Positions 1 through 13,400 of a stretch of DNA of 64,000 nt are shown here, one piece after another. Position 1 is the first letter of the stretch; each line of letters opens with the position of its first letter. Location of the stretch: contig CM027380.1 in assembly GCA_015680905.1 (NCBI GenBank), positions 56,065,001-56,129,000 of the forward strand, given 5' to 3'. Source of the stretch: Coptis chinensis. Lineage: Eukaryota; Streptophyta; Magnoliopsida; Ranunculales; Ranunculaceae. The notes under the pieces are model-generated. The model searched no databases. It had not been told where the DNA came from and worked only from the letters and a program-made list of their open reading frames with translations. The position numbers and the translations under genes were made by a program.

Positions 1-1329
1 TTTTGTGGCAGTGATTATTTAGGATTTGGTGATAATGAATTAGTTTTAATATGGACTCCATACATGTAGGGAGCGCTGAAATGCCAGGTCATGTACTTAT
101 CGTACGTGAAAGATTTGGCCAAATCATGATTATTAGACTAGAGTATTTGATGAAATTTTATATAGGAGAGAGATTTGGTTCCCAATAATAATGATTCACT
201 GGCATCGGCCTTTTGCATAGCTTTTTCCAAGAAAATGCCATGTGGATTTTTATTTTATTGCAATGTTTAGTACACACACACGTACAACTGCCGCATGTGG
301 GAGTTCTATAGGAACTCCATAATCGAAGTCATTTGTTTTTCCTCTAATAAGGCACATAGAAAGGTGCTCTATATGTTCTCATTGTTTGGTTTCTTTCTTT
401 TTTTCATCCAGTATGTAAATTTGTTGCTTGGGGTGTATATAAGTATTTACCAATGCCAAGCATCTGTTTCGGCTCCAAAGGTTAGTTTTATTGTTTTGCC
501 ATACTACTAAATAGTAGTTGAAAGTTGAAATCAAAATAAATTAATCTCATATATCGTATGTTGTATTGAATGGAATATATGATACATTTGCTATCTAGGG
601 TGAAACTTCTTTAGAACTCAGGCAATTGGCTTTACATCTTATTCATAATTCACTGAATAATTGATTAGGACTGTCATATGACTTGGTGTAACTCAGAATG
701 CTCACATGCACACTATTATTAAATACGGTCAACTCGATTACGATCCTTTGAATTCCAAAAATGAGGTTCACAATCATAATACTTCCAAGATCAAATAATG
801 AGGTCAATTCACGATCCTTTTTTTTTTTTTTTTACTGTACATCAGCAGTTTTTTTCCCTAACTTTGCTTTTGAATTCATTTGTTAATTGTTGTTGATTTT
901 CGTTTATTTCAGCTATGTATATGTAATCTTCAATCTTAATTACAATAATGCCCACTGATAAGAGTTTATTAGATGTTACTCTAACTCACACTTAAGTCAA
1001 GTACATTACTCTCGATTCATGTTGAAATTTAGTTCGAGTAAGGGAATTGTCCCATGCCTAAACATTAAAGCACTTGTTCATACCTTTGCTAGACTACTCA
1101 AGAGAGAACTTAAATGAGAGAAGGATTTTGTTTGGAAGTTTTTACACTACACTTGAATTCTTTTTACCTTAACTTATAAATTACATAAACTCAACTTTTA
1201 AACACTTATACAAAGAGAATTAAGAGAGAAAGAAAATTTTGGAGAGTTAAATCCACTCATGTAGGTTACTCCTACACTGCTTACAACTTGTCTTGCATCT
1301 CTAATCTCTCATTTGATTCATAGACAAAT
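1..1329. other. Spacer without a recognisable gene
   Basis: AT-rich sequence with short open frames only. None shows a recognisable domain or a convincing splice structure. A poly-T run lies near 819-833. I see no RNA gene. Confidence 0.6.
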
Positions 1330-2340
1330 CAAATGTGAGTTTTGAGTCGTGATCCCTAACACGATGAACTCATCTCTGAGAACATCCTGTTAGCATGAGG
1401 AGTTAAACACATACCTCATCTCTAAGAGTATTTTTCAACTCCTAGCGTAACTTTACACCTATCGTTCAAAGATCGGAGTCTACTCTTACAAACGAGTCGT
1501 GGGCGCTACTAAAGTAGTCACGCCCCACTATGGAATTCTGAATCCAAGTCCTCAAATTCGGCCGTTTGCTACCATTTTGTGATAGGATGTAAGATCAGGT
1601 TTGAACGCCCTGAGAAAATGACTAGAAGATAGAAGCAGAGTCGAATTCCTCACATGAGCTTCATTAACCCTCCGCAAGGAGGGTTTTAGCTCATGATCAT
1701 AGAATGTATGAACTAAATAAGAAGAAGAAGTAAGAGAGAAAATAGGTTGAGAGAGAAAAATTCCTATTTCCTATGGAGAAGACTTCATTAACAAGTTACA
1801 AGCTTTCTATTCTAAAACTAGAAAACAAAAAACCAAAAAAAGATGTTTTACAAAAACTAACTTATATCTAAAAATGGAAATTAGTACAAATCACAAGTGC
1901 TCTCTCCATTTCCTTTTGTGCTCCACTTATTCATTTAGTGCTCCACTTCACTTTGTCTTTAATTAGTGCTCAAATAATGGAGCAACCACTAAGTGATGGC
2001 CCCACATTTTTTGACCAATGGTGGGTCTATGTGGGCCCTGGTGATTTTTACAACTTCATGTCTTTGCGTAGAGCTTGCCGCACTGATCGTTTTGACAACT
2101 CCCATGCCAAATTTGGAGTCCATAATCAGAATATATAATCAACAGAAGTTCCACAACTTTTCTGCATCATTGTCTTGATTTGACCTGGAAATGGTCGGTG
2201 TTGAGTACACGGGCTTTATTCTAGCCGTTTTTGAGCTTCAAAAGGGCAGAGAGAGAAGACTTCATGTTCAAGCACTATTCCATACAACTTTTTCATGCTA
2301 AAATGCAGGTTTTGCTACAATTTTGTCGTTAACTGCGAAA
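1330..2340 (-). mobile_element. LTR-like remnant, probably Ty3/Gypsy
   Basis: The stretch contains a compact stem-loop near 1668-1688 (AACCCTCC, short loop, GGAGGGTT) followed by a sequence meaning 'CATGAGCTAAAACC' on the minus strand. The same arrangement, a purine/pyrimidine hairpin beside GCTAAAC and GATGAAGC-like words, occurs in the two certain Athila-like LTRs of this window (near 35290-35340 and 58700-58730). This suggests the R-U5 part of an old LTR read on the minus strand. No coding parts, partner LTR or target duplication were found, so the ends are approximate. It is a degraded fossil. Confidence 0.3.
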
Positions 2341-2987
2341 CCTGTGAAAGCACGAAAATACAATTAATTTACTTTTATTAAACATATAATCAACCAATAT
2401 GTAGTGTCTCTACAGGGTTTATAACACTGTTTTTGGTGCTTATCACCCACAACATACATACATTGAAAGTATGCTACTTCTCGCTTCCACCATGGTAGTA
2501 TTAATCACCAATGTATTTTTTGACGTAAATATCTTTGGTGATTGTCGATTTGGTCTTCTATGTAGCTATATGTTTGATTAATATTTACCTTTTCAGTCAT
2601 TTTTTAAATAAAAAAAATCATTCTACATTTACATTTATGAGTATGAAAGTTGATTATATATAATCAGGATTGAAAAACCTTGAATTGTAAATGGGAAGTG
2701 CTCTTGCTTTCTTGTAATATGTTATGATATTTTATGTTTAGTTTTATTGTATTCTTAGCTATGGAAATTGTTTTGTTTTGATTCCATAATTAGTAATATT
2801 ATTCAGCTTTAGTTCATTGAAATCATGTTTGCTATTGCTTAATTTGGACAAAAGCGGAAGTACGGGAGAATACAATAGTGTGTCCTATGATGTTTTTCCA
2901 AGTAAATACAGATGTGTTAAGATTATAGAAGGAATCTAAACATATGAGCAACTATTATTTATCTAATACTGAAAATAATTTTTTTTT

Positions 2988-3025
<38 letters not shown>

Positions 3026-3100
3026 TGTTATCTAGCCAAAATGACCTCAAGAAACAGCCCATAATAAGAACTCACTCAAAGTAATGCCTCCATCTATTGA
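2341..3100. other. Spacer with a TA microsatellite
   Basis: AT-rich spacer. A (TA)n run occupies roughly 2993-3022. No gene seen. Confidence 0.6.
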
Positions 3101-3109
3101 TAAAAATAA

Positions 3110-4422
3110 GGCTTAATTACATAAATATGCAATGTACTTAGGTCCTCTTAACACTTGTATCAACATACAATTTTTTTTAACAAATGTATCGACGTACTAA
3201 TATCAATTTAACAAAAATAGCAATCCATTAGGATCTGTTAGTTAAATGCTGATGTGTCTGGTTTTTTTTTTCAATTTCATTTTTTTGCATTTTCCGCCCG
3301 ACATAATACAAGGACATGATGTGGCAAAATGTTGGTTACAAAATATGGATCTTTTTAAAACCCACAGTTTGAGTAAGAATGGGTCTCAAACCGACCCATT
3401 TGTCCTTCTTCACCCATTAAACCTGTTTTCACCAACTCAGCAGATCTGACACACAGAGCATAATCCCCCAAAGTATGCACCTCTTCCCATTTTTTGCTGC
3501 CAAAATCCAATTTAAAGACTTTGAAGTAATAACAGCCCTCATCCTCATCGTCTTCCGAACCACGCGAATCTCATAACTAAAAAATTTCACAACCATATGC
3601 AGATCACCAAACAATTCCACAAGATAAAGGTTCTGACATTCATCTTTTATATCTTTGGGAGGTAAAGCGATTTCAATTCCAACACGCCTGGTAATGTCAA
3701 AACACCACAACACACCTTCCGTATCAATAATGTAAAACTTATTATTGAACAGTAAGATGTCTTCATGAGAAGTATTTGAGATTTTCATGGTTGTCTAGGC
3801 TCTATTAGTTGGTCTAGCAAAAGCCAATTTCTTGTCTTCACGAAAAAGTACAAAAGCAACAAATAGTTCTTTTAAAGGGACTGTTGATGAGGAAGAAGGG
3901 AGAATGACTAAATGGGTACTGTTAATACAATATGAGGGATCTGAACCAACAAAGTCTTCCAACATAGAGATTGGTGGGAGAAGAAAACTAACACGAGACA
4001 GTGGATTTAGAATTTCCATCTTTTGATTGCCGCATAGAAATGGGAAAAGGTGCATACTTTGGGGGATTATGCTCTCTATGTCAGATTTGATGAGTTGGTG
4101 AAAACGGGTTTAATGGGTGAAGAAGAATGACAAATGGGTCGGTTTGAGACCCATTCTAACTCGAACTTTGGGTTTCATAAAGATCCATATTTTGTAACCA
4201 ACATTTTGCCACATTATGTCCTTGTATTATGTCGAGTGGAAAATGCAAAAAAAATGAAATTGAAAAAAAAACAGACACATCAGCACTTGACTGACAGATC
4301 CTAACGGATTGCTATTTTTGTTAAATCGATATTAGTACGTTGATACATTTGTTAAAAAAACTTGTATGTTGAAACAAGTGTTAAGAGGACCTAAGTACGT
4401 TGCATATTTATGTAATTAAGCC
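3110..4422. mobile_element. Non-autonomous Mutator-like element with captured gene (Pack-MULE)
   Basis: The ends are inverted repeats of about 390-400 bp: 3110 to about 3505, and about 4017 to 4422, both starting GGCTTAATTACATAAATA when read inward. They are flanked by a perfect 9-bp duplication TAAAAATAA at 3101-3109 and 4423-4431. Long terminal inverted repeats with a 9-bp duplication are the hallmark of Mutator-like elements. No transposase is present. The core is a host gene fragment (DUF295 type, minus strand). The inner end of both arms contains part of that gene, so the inverted repeat has grown into captured DNA. The arms differ by scattered substitutions, so the element is not very recent. 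Confidence 0.92.
3425..4055 (-). pseudogene. Captured fragment of a DUF295 / F-box (SKIP23-like) gene
   Basis: Read on the minus strand, 4055-3795 encodes residues such as ILNPLSRVSFLLPPIS, and 3788-3425 encodes LVELFGDLHMVVKFF, KLDFGSKKWEEVHTLGDYAL and VSDLLSW. The order 'LNPL..LPP', then 'GDLLMV.R', then 'FKLD...W.EV.SLGD.ALF' is the DUF295 beta-propeller layout found in plant F-box proteins of the SKIP23/KIB type. The F-box itself and the far C-terminus are absent. A stop separates the two open parts near 3789-3795, and a frame change occurs near 3520-3540 before the KLDFGSKKW segment. It lies wholly inside the Mutator-like element and its 3' part is shared with the inner inverted repeats. 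This is a gene scrap, not a working gene. Confidence 0.8.
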
Positions 4423-4431
4423 TAAAAATAA

Positions 4432-6535
4432 CAAACAAAAGACACTATTGTCAGCAATTTCTTTTAATTCCTAGAGAAATGGACCAGATAATTTGGTAGA
4501 CATAGACCATGTATTTCGAAAAATAACACCATTAAACCCAATGAAAGTCATTAAGTTCAATCAAATGCACAAAAAAATAAACTCAAAACAATAATACGGC
4601 TGATTATCTAAAAATAATACAACATTTTTTTTATAAATGTTAACAATAATTTACTTGAATCCAGATCCAAGCTTTGGTAAAAGAGAAATAAAGTTAATAT
4701 TTTTAAGGAAACTCAAGTAGTGGGCAATACCAATAGCTATAAATCTGTTGGAGAGTAGTGACTGCAAATACAAATGTGTCATATGGATGGAAGACTACAA
4801 AACCCAAAAAAAATAACCAAATTTATCATGTAAACAATATTTTTTTATTTTATTTTAAAACATTAAACATTCAAAAGGCTAACAGTTTGACTAATCAAAC
4901 CCTACGAAATTAATCTACTGGAAACGAAAAAGGACTTGTACCTACGGAATCTCATTCCGTTAAAGAGGAGGCATAGTCGCGGCTCTTGTTTCTCCTTTTT
5001 CTCCAAGCTTCTGACGGTATCTTCAGGATCTCCGCCGTGTTCTAATGGTGGTCTCCGTTTGATTTAATCTGCAGTAAAACAAGAAAACATGAATCAATAA
5101 TTGCTAAAAAAAAATAAAAAAAAAAACTTGAAAACTTGATAAGAAAATAAATGACAAAGAATGAAGAAAAAAAGTTTAGAAATGGTTGTTTGTCTTCATC
5201 CTCTTCCCAAGCTCAGGTCCATGACGGCCGCGCCATTTGAAGTTTTGTGATAAGTGGTGAGTATTTGAAGTTCATCCTAAATCTTAAGATGGGAAGAATG
5301 GTTGATGATTAAAAACAAAAACTTTTTCAACTTTTCTTATTCATTGTTCTAGATTTAAAGGGTATGGAAAAACAAGTTGCTTATAAAGGAGAAAACATTG
5401 AAAGCATTGAAGTTGTTGTGGGATTAAAACATGAAGTAGGAAGAAAATAACGGGGATAACTTTATCACCAAGTCACACTCATTTGATGTCTTCAAATGAG
5501 TACAATTTGTGTTCTTGAGATTTAAATGACAATGAAGTAAAAACAAGTAGATTGGAATGAAAGATTTCAACAAGTATTAAAAACAAGTATTGAAAACAAA
5601 TATTAATCGCAATGAAGAATTGAAAACAAAGAAAAAGAAATATATTGAAATAAAAGAAATACCAAGACAAGAAAAATAAATTGCAATAATGTAAATCTAC
5701 CTAAGAAAACATGATAAAATTTGATCTCAATTTTTGGGTTGTCAAACCAAAAATTGGATAATGCTTTCTCTCCCTGCTATTGCTTTTATACTCCTACTTT
5801 TACAATGATTGATTTGCCCTCTACAATTGAGATACCTCACACATTTGTTTTTTCTTTTATGCTTTTGTTTTTCTTCTTTCTTCTTAAACAAGCTAGGGTT
5901 TGAGCAAGGCTACTTTTGAGACAAGGTCATCCATCTCTAGCCTTCTGAGTTAAGGACATAATCTTTCGTTTTCTGGGTTTGAGTCTTTTACCGTTGACCG
6001 TTGACTTTGACTTTTTAGCACTTTTTCATATAAGCTCGAGTCTTCATAAGAAGCATTAATAGAGCCCATTTTGGTGCTAAAATGCATCTTTTATGATAAG
6101 TGGTTTGAAATGGTATATAACCTGTAAAAACTATGAGTTGTTTGTTTATTATGCGTAAGAAAGACTGTAATGCAGTAATATAAAGGTAATAAAACACACA
6201 TTACAAGCCATAGAGCACATTTCAATACTTAGTGGTGGTTAATGATGAGGATGCTTTGTAATATGTCTATAGGTTCACACTTATATACCTTATGTAGCAT
6301 TTGGAAGACCCATCCATAATTACTATACTATTAATTGAAAGAAGGTGTTGTTATGATAGGCAATGTATCTCCTCTATTTTGCATTTTTTGTTTAACACAT
6401 ACTTATAGTAGTTGAATCACCATACCAGATCTTATAACATCTGGAAGACGAGTAGCATTTGGAAAATATATCCATAATTATTTTTCATTGAAAGAAGACA
6501 TTATTATAGATTTTGGAAATAATTTATTGCTTCTA
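4432..6535. other. Spacer without a recognisable gene
   Basis: AT-rich sequence. A GC-richer island at about 4920-5075 carries a roughly 43-codon open stretch on the minus strand preceded by a CTGCAG acceptor-like site, but I recognise no family. The stretch 5900-6110 resembles LTR or UTR sequence only loosely. No firm feature. Confidence 0.5.
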
Positions 6536-6539
6536 GGTG

Positions 6540-6985
6540 CGTGATGTGGTCAGCTCCTTCTATGTTTTTTAACTAGCATATCGTTAATGTAGATTTCCAT
6601 TGTTTTTCCCGGCATGTCATTGAAAATGTTGTTGACGAGTCGTCCAAATGTGGTTCCTATATTTTTTAGGCCGAACAGCAGTGTACGGTGCTGCAGTATA
6701 AACCGTCTTCAATGATGAATGTTCACTGCACCATAGCAGTCATTTTCAATGTTTTCTTTTCTTGGTCGTCTAAATAGAATTCGATTGTAACCATTGTATG
6801 CATCCATGAATGATAAGAGGGCGTAGCCGCATGTTTTGTTAACAAGCCAGTCGATGCGAGGTGAGGGAAAACTATCTTTGGTGCATGCTTTGTTGATATC
6901 TATGAAGTTGATGCATATACTCTAATTGTGCCATTCTTTTTTGGTATTGCCACAAGAAGTTATACCCATCCTTAAACGATCCCAA
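6540..6985 (-). mobile_element. Ty3/Gypsy reverse-transcriptase fragment (fossil)
   Basis: Minus-strand translation gives the reverse-transcriptase landmarks CINFIDINKAC, PSPRIDWLVN, LLSFMDAYNGYNRI, FGLKNIGTTFGRLVN and MEIYINDMLVK, in the order found in Ty3/Gypsy pol (substrate loop, catalytic FMDA, template grip, YINDM in place of YIDDM). Only the front half of the reverse transcriptase is present. The fragment is broken in several places, with no gag, integrase or confirmed LTRs attached, so it is an old scrap. Confidence 0.8.
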
Positions 6986-9364
6986 CAGGTTTCGGTGGCT
7001 ACAACAGGGCTGCGCACCTTAAGGAAGCTTCACTAAGGCCATCCCCAACCAATCAAAATGTTGAAGACACCACAGATGCATTAAAGCAAACAACCACCGC
7101 CAAACTCAGGTATTGAAGAATCAGATGACGCAAGGGCTCCTAGATAATCTGAGCTGACCGATCATACGTCCTGCATGGTCTACGTTCTACCTAGCTTCCT
7201 CACAACATGCTCTTCACTCAACTCACTGTTGAGAGAGCACAGTTTACACTACTTTAGTCACCCAACACACTACATAGGGATCATATATTGGATTCAAGCC
7301 AGCCTTCTCATGCCATGCAACCTAAGGAAGTTCAATATTACAAAGAATCCATGTAGCACATATTGCCTATCCCCCAGGTCGAATCCAACTATTGTGACTC
7401 CGCCATCAAAGAACACCTCATCTTTGCCTCCCCCACCACTAGGAAACGGTAATGAGACGACATTCAATCCCCACCACAAAATCCTCCTCTTCATTTTACA
7501 AGATAACCCACCAGCACTACGATCCCAAAAATTCCAATGAATATAAAAACAATTAATTACCACTCCGAACTTCGTCATCACTAGAAGAAAACAACTCGTA
7601 TACTCTAACAACAAACATCCTAGACAGACAAAGCGAGACAACATTAGTTTTTTCCAACAACGAAAACAAAAGAAGCAAAAGGTACGAAGGTGCATAAGAT
7701 AGAAAGAATGTTCCTCCTCCCACTTTATATAGAGAATACAGATGCAGTTCCAACCACATGATCAATAGACAGCCTAAGATTAGATCAACGACTACAAAAG
7801 CAGCACCTCATTTAATGTCTTCAAAAGCCAGCTCGGGACATTAAAAGTGACAATCTCAAAAGTTCAGAACAACTCAATCCAACGATTTAGAGCAAGTGCC
7901 ATAACCGCAAAAAAAAGAATCACGAAAAAATAGGCACGTGTCCATTTTCCTCTCAAGTCACTCAATTGTCAAATCACCAACGGTTATTGCCATAATTGCT
8001 TTTCCAAACGACCCTCCTTCAACAACATCCACATGTCCAACCCTTTCCATACTTTCTCGTCAGCATACCCTCTACAAAGTCGTCCTAACGAGAGAGGGCT
8101 ATGTAAGTATATATATATTTCCACATACACCAACCAAACATAGAAGGGCACGTGGCAAACACTTCATCAATATTCACCCAAGTATAAACCAAGACTCAAT
8201 GACTTACACTATAAGACGATCTACCAACATAAGCATTCAACGATTTATCAACAGAAGCTCGCTTCATACAAAGGACGTCCTAAGCACAGCCCAGGACATC
8301 CCCCTCTCTATCATACGTCTGCATGATGTTGTCATCAGCACTCCAAGTATCAGCATCACACTTTCCCATCGACTGCAACAAACACTCTTCTCCATTGCCT
8401 GAATCAAATCACTAGTTGTGACTCACCTCCTACTAGCTGACACAACTCAAAATATCTATCTACGACTCAACTCAAAATATTTATCTATGACTCATATCCA
8501 AAATATCTAAATCGTGACTCACCAGCTATAGTCATCATGACTCACACCACAACTATAAAAGCTAATCCCCATAATTATGTTGGCTTGATTCCAAGTTGCA
8601 TACTCTATACACAATTGGATATAACCATTACCACACTACCAAAACCTCCCCCTCCTAACCTGTCCTAATCACATATTAGTATAATATTAGATAGGGTCCT
8701 AAAGAGACTCCATTTTAGTATTTACAACCATATTGTAGAAGTAGTTACAAATTAACATGAGGTTTTTTTGTCAATTGCTTCAGAAAATGGGTTTAACATG
8801 TGTCAAATTCCGATTTTAGTCAAATATGGGTGTAGAAACTAAAAATATTATGCATCTGGATTTGGAGTCCAAACAATTATTAACCGACTCCCTTAAACTA
8901 ATTTTATGTTTTCTGATAATACCGGTCAAGTGCCTTATACAAAATACCATGATAGAACAATATTACGGATTTCTCAAACTCCGATATCTTTGGCTGGTTC
9001 ACTATGTAATGCATTGGCAAGTTGAGGTTTGGCAAAATTGATTTCCTGATAAATTGTCTAAATATCATAATTTATTAGAAAGTTTCGACGATAAGATGAA
9101 TTCTTAGAATTTAAAGAATTTCGCAAGTGATTTCTAAGTTTCTAAGTAATTTCTAACTAATAAAATGAAGGGTTCTCTTAATTCTTAAATGAAATGGAAT
9201 CTGGTTGCAAACATGTTTAGAATGAGAAAAAATCATCACAATGAAAAGTCCACAAACGCTCAAATTGAAATTTAGAATGAACAATTCAATTGAATTGAAA
9301 TTTAGAGTGGAAAGCAACAACTATAATGGAATGGTAATGCTTCTCAACTCAAGTGTGTGTTGTT
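6986..9364. other. Probable LTR/retroelement remains, unassigned
   Basis: No gene recognised. Two promoter-like spots hint at LTR remains: CTCTATATAAAGTGGG on the minus strand near 7720-7735, and ACTATAAAAGC on the plus strand near 8565-8576. Open frames of 120-155 codons (7175-7540, 7294-7695, 7938-8402) overlap one another, lack domains and look like chance frames in LTR-like DNA. The part 9060-9340 is AT-rich with the short word TTCTAAGT repeated. Confidence 0.35.
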
Positions 9365-10095
9365 GTAGTGCTAGGTATTTGTGAGGGACTAATATACACA
9401 ATTAATGTATCTTATACACGTGTCTAGCACAACTTATCAGAGAACACTTCTCCCGACGACCTCATTACGAACTCATAGCAAACTGACAGTCTCTCCATGA
9501 GATCGCCGAGCAGGTTGCCCGAATACTCATTCACGAACTGCTATAATGAATTGTCATCACAATGCGCCATCGTAACAGTCAGTAACGGACGAGCCAGCTG
9601 TCTCCATCAAGTCTAGAACTTCAGCTATGCTCATCAATACTTCGCCATCAATGCTCCATAAAGTTTCACATCAATACGACCTGACCGGACGGAAGAGAAA
9701 ATAAAGGATCACCAAGAACACTATAAAAGCAGACTCCATTCTCCTTCCAAAGGGGCAGGAGGAACTCCATCCATGGAGGCTGGATCCATTCCATCAGCTC
9801 ACCCCAAATCGACTCCATCCGCTGGGGCTGGATCAACTCTCTCCGAGAGATCACCAGATTTACTCCATCTTCCCCCTAGGCTCTCTAGAAGAGACCTCTC
9901 TATCTACCACACCAGATCTAATCACACCAAATCATGAACTATGTCTGACTTGATTCAGGTTCCTCATGGAGAATATGATACGTAGGCAGTTCGTCCAGAA
10001 CGAATTCAATCATATCCACAATCTTCCCCCAATTTCCCCCAAATCTATACATCTGTAAGGTTAGACCAAACTTAACCTTTACAGTATTACTGTAC
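9365..10095 (+). mobile_element. Probable solo LTR of a Ty3/Gypsy (Tat-type) element
   Basis: The segment has an LTR-like layout on the plus strand. A TATA box (ACTATAAAAGCAGACTCC, about 9720) is followed some 240 bp later by CTGACTTGATTCAGG and GATACGTAGGCAGTTC (about 9980), a U5 signature I associate with Tat-lineage LTRs. No coding region adjoins on either side and no target duplication could be fixed, so the ends are approximate. A single copy without internal region suggests a solo LTR. The sequence is moderately decayed. Confidence 0.5.
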
Positions 10096-10475
10096 TTGGT
10101 GCTTCTTCTTGCACAAGCTCGTTAATCGACTTGAACAGAAATAGAGAAATTATAAACAAGGTTGACTCAAACACATCACAAGAACTGTGAATTTGTTGAG
10201 ATATTTTTTGGCATCGTTTCACCATTTAAGACTTGAATTTTAGCCTTGAGAAAATCACATGTTTATAATGTTTCAGAAACATTTCGTAATAGAATGGAGT
10301 TTAGATTGTCGCGGGAGTGGAATAAAAAAATAGTGATATTCCACTTGTGAAGAAAGAAGCATAGTAAATTAGTAAGTTGTAAGTTAAACGAAATACGAAT
10401 ATTATATTGGGATATAATCTTAACGGTATATATTGTTATACCAATCCTTATATATATTCAGACATCGTAGTGATC
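10096..10475. other. Spacer between solo LTR and LINE
   Basis: AT-rich, no gene seen. Confidence 0.55.
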
Positions 10476-10499
10476 TTTTTTTTTTTTATGAAAATCATA

Positions 10500-13400
10500 C
10501 TACTTTATATTATCAACCATCAAACAACTACAGGAACGCAGTTTGCACTTAACATACACCTTGGAAGCTTAGAGCTCCCTAACTGTTGGTTAGTCCAAGC
10601 TGCTAGGGAGTCTGCATCCCCATTAAAGTCCCTACTAATCCATCTAAACACAGAAGAACTGAAGTTTGAACCCAAGGATATTATATTGGCTTTTACAGCT
10701 ACCCAATCCCATCTACAAGACTGGCCTTGCAAAGCTCTAATAACCTCTATATTATCTCCTTCAAACACAAAATATTGGAGCCTCAGCTGCTTTGCCAACA
10801 CAATTGCAACTTCTGTTGCTTCCAGCTCAGCTTCTTCTACCTCAATATGCCCTAAACCTTCTAACTGCTACTCCCACTATACATCCTTCACTGTCGGTAG
10901 CTATAGCCCCAGCTCCAGCCCATCCTATCTGCCTGTAGAAAGATGCATCAAACCTAATTACTATAATGTCGTTTGGAATAACAGGAAATAAATTCTCAAA
11001 ATAATTATCATCTGTATTTAAAGAAATGATAGGATTGAGATGGTCTTCTCTAAATGCCAAATAGCATTTGTCTGCCAGAGCTCTACTCTCCTCTCTCGAT
11101 TTGCCATTCTATTTTCAAACTTGAGTTCATTCCTAGTTTTCCAAATATGCTGTAATAAGCATGCTGTAAAGGTGCCAGCCAGCCTTTTATCTCTGTCTGA
11201 GCTGCAGCTCCAAGATATAAAGAGATCCACTCTTTCTCTCATAGTAGGTTATTGATCCTGCTGCATCGTTAGTCCCATTGGAGAGCTAAACCATATAGTT
11301 CTTGCCCATTCACAATTAAAGAACAAGTGTTATGCAGATTTAATCTCTTTTAGGCAAAAAGGACAAGAGAATTCTCCCTTTATCCTCCTCTCAGCTAGCA
11401 TATCCCCCATAGGAAGTATGTGCATGTACAGCTTCCATATGAAATGTTTGATATAGGCTCGAAGGGGAGCTTTCCAAATATGATTGAGAGTGAGTGGATT
11501 GCAGCTTGAGCATTGTCCCACCTCATCCTCTGGCTTGAGGAATTTATAAGTAGACTTAACAGTTAGGTAGCCATACTTATCCTTTGCCCATCTCATCTTA
11601 TCATCAGAGTTTGCCTTAGGTCTAACTTTGACCTCCAAAATTTTTTTGCAAATAAAAGAATCAAAATGATGACTAAGCTTAGCCTCATCCCAACCACTTT
11701 TATCTTGCAAAAAAAGATCAGATACAACACTATTTTGTAGAGAGGGCACTACCACCCCCAGTTCTGCCAGAGTAGTTGGTTTATCCTGGCATTTCAGCCA
11801 AGGATCTTTCAAAATGGAGGTGGTATCCCCTCTTCCAATACCCCATATCAGGCATCCACTTATGGTGTTGAAGACATTTGTGTATGCCTTTCCAAAAGTG
11901 GGAGGCTTCATCTGGTGGTTTGTCCACATCTCCAATCCAGTGTTTGCCATAGATGTTAAACATAGTTCTAGTCTAGAGGACCTGGATATTTGTAGCAGCT
12001 TTATAAGGCAACTTAGCCAACATTTCTACATTCATATCTCTAGCTTTCCTTAACCCTAAACCTCCAGTTTGTTTTGGTTACATTTAGAATGTTCCTTTCC
12101 ATACCACCAGAAATCTCTACATGCCTTATTAATCTTATTGCAAGTGGAGATAGAAAGCAAATAAGTTGACATTGCATACAGAGGTGTGGCCTGAATGACA
12201 GCTTGAATAAGGGTAGTTTTCTGCCTGGGACAACACCTTAGCTTTCCAACCTTTAATATTATTGTGAATTTTATCCACCAAATAATCAAAGTCCTCAGAC
12301 TTTTTCCTAGATAACATAATAGGGACTCCTAGATATTTCTCTTTGGGTGCAAAATTCCTAATGTTCCAGAATCTCTTAAGCCTGATTTTTTTGTCTGTAA
12401 TTGACATTCCTGCTAAAGAACACACTGGATTTCTCATAGTTTATCATTTGACCAAAGGCCCTACAATAATCATCCAGAATCTTCTTAAGCTTCCCACTCT
12501 CTACCACATTTGCTTTAGAGAATAATATCAGATCATCAGCATAAAGCAAATGAGTTAGAGCAAGGGAATACCTTTTGATCTTAATACCATGCAACTCCTC
12601 ATCTTGCTCTGCTTTTGCCACCATCCTAGACAAAGCCTCAGAGACCAAGATAAATAAATATGGGGACAGAGGATCCTCTTGTCTGATCCCTCTTTCAAGG
12701 ACAATCTTCTCAATAGGAGATCCATTTAGCATCACTTGAAAGGACACAGTAGAGACACATTGGTGAACCATATGTTTCCACTTAGTATTAAACCCAAGTT
12801 TCTCAAAGATGCTATCAAGAAAAGACCATTCCACCCTGTCATAAGCTTTAGCCATGTCCAATTTTAAAGCTATCCAACCCTCATTTTTAGTTCTCATGTT
12901 TTTCATATTGTGAAAGACTTCACAAGCTAGGCCAACATTATCTCTTATGTTTCTGCCTTTAATAAAAGCCCCTTGGAATGGGGATATAAATTTATTAATC
13001 AGACCTTTGAGTCTATTGGCAAGAAGTTTAGATATAATCTTGTACCCAAAATTACACAAGCTAATAGGTCTAAACTTGGAAGCATGATTTGGATTAGCAA
13101 TCTTTGGAATCAAAGCTATGTAAGTCTCATTAAAAACAGGATTTAGGATACCAGAATTGAAGAAGTCTTGAACAAAGGCAGTCACAGAATGGCCTATGAT
13201 GTCCCAGCATTTTTGGTAGAAGATCCCTTGAAACCATCATTTTAAGCTGCCCATTTTTTTTAACAGCCCATATATCCTCTTTGGTTGGGACAGCAGTGAG
13301 AATATCATTCTCTCTTGTAGTAACACAAGGTTGGAACAACCCCAGAATCTGCTCATTTCTCCCAAGGTGATCAGAAGTGAAGATCTCTTTAAAATATTGG

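Noticed and set aside
4920-5075. Possible small coding exon on the minus strand
   Set aside because: It has about 43 open codons and an acceptor-like CTGCAG, but no family is recognised and no neighbouring exons were found.
7294-7695. 133-codon minus-strand frame
   Set aside because: It overlaps a 121-codon plus-strand frame, shows no domain, and follows an LTR-like TATA box. Most likely a chance frame in retroelement remains.
7938-8402. 154-codon plus-strand frame
   Set aside because: Low-complexity composition (many S, T, H, I), no domain, no homologous landmarks. Probably LTR-like DNA.
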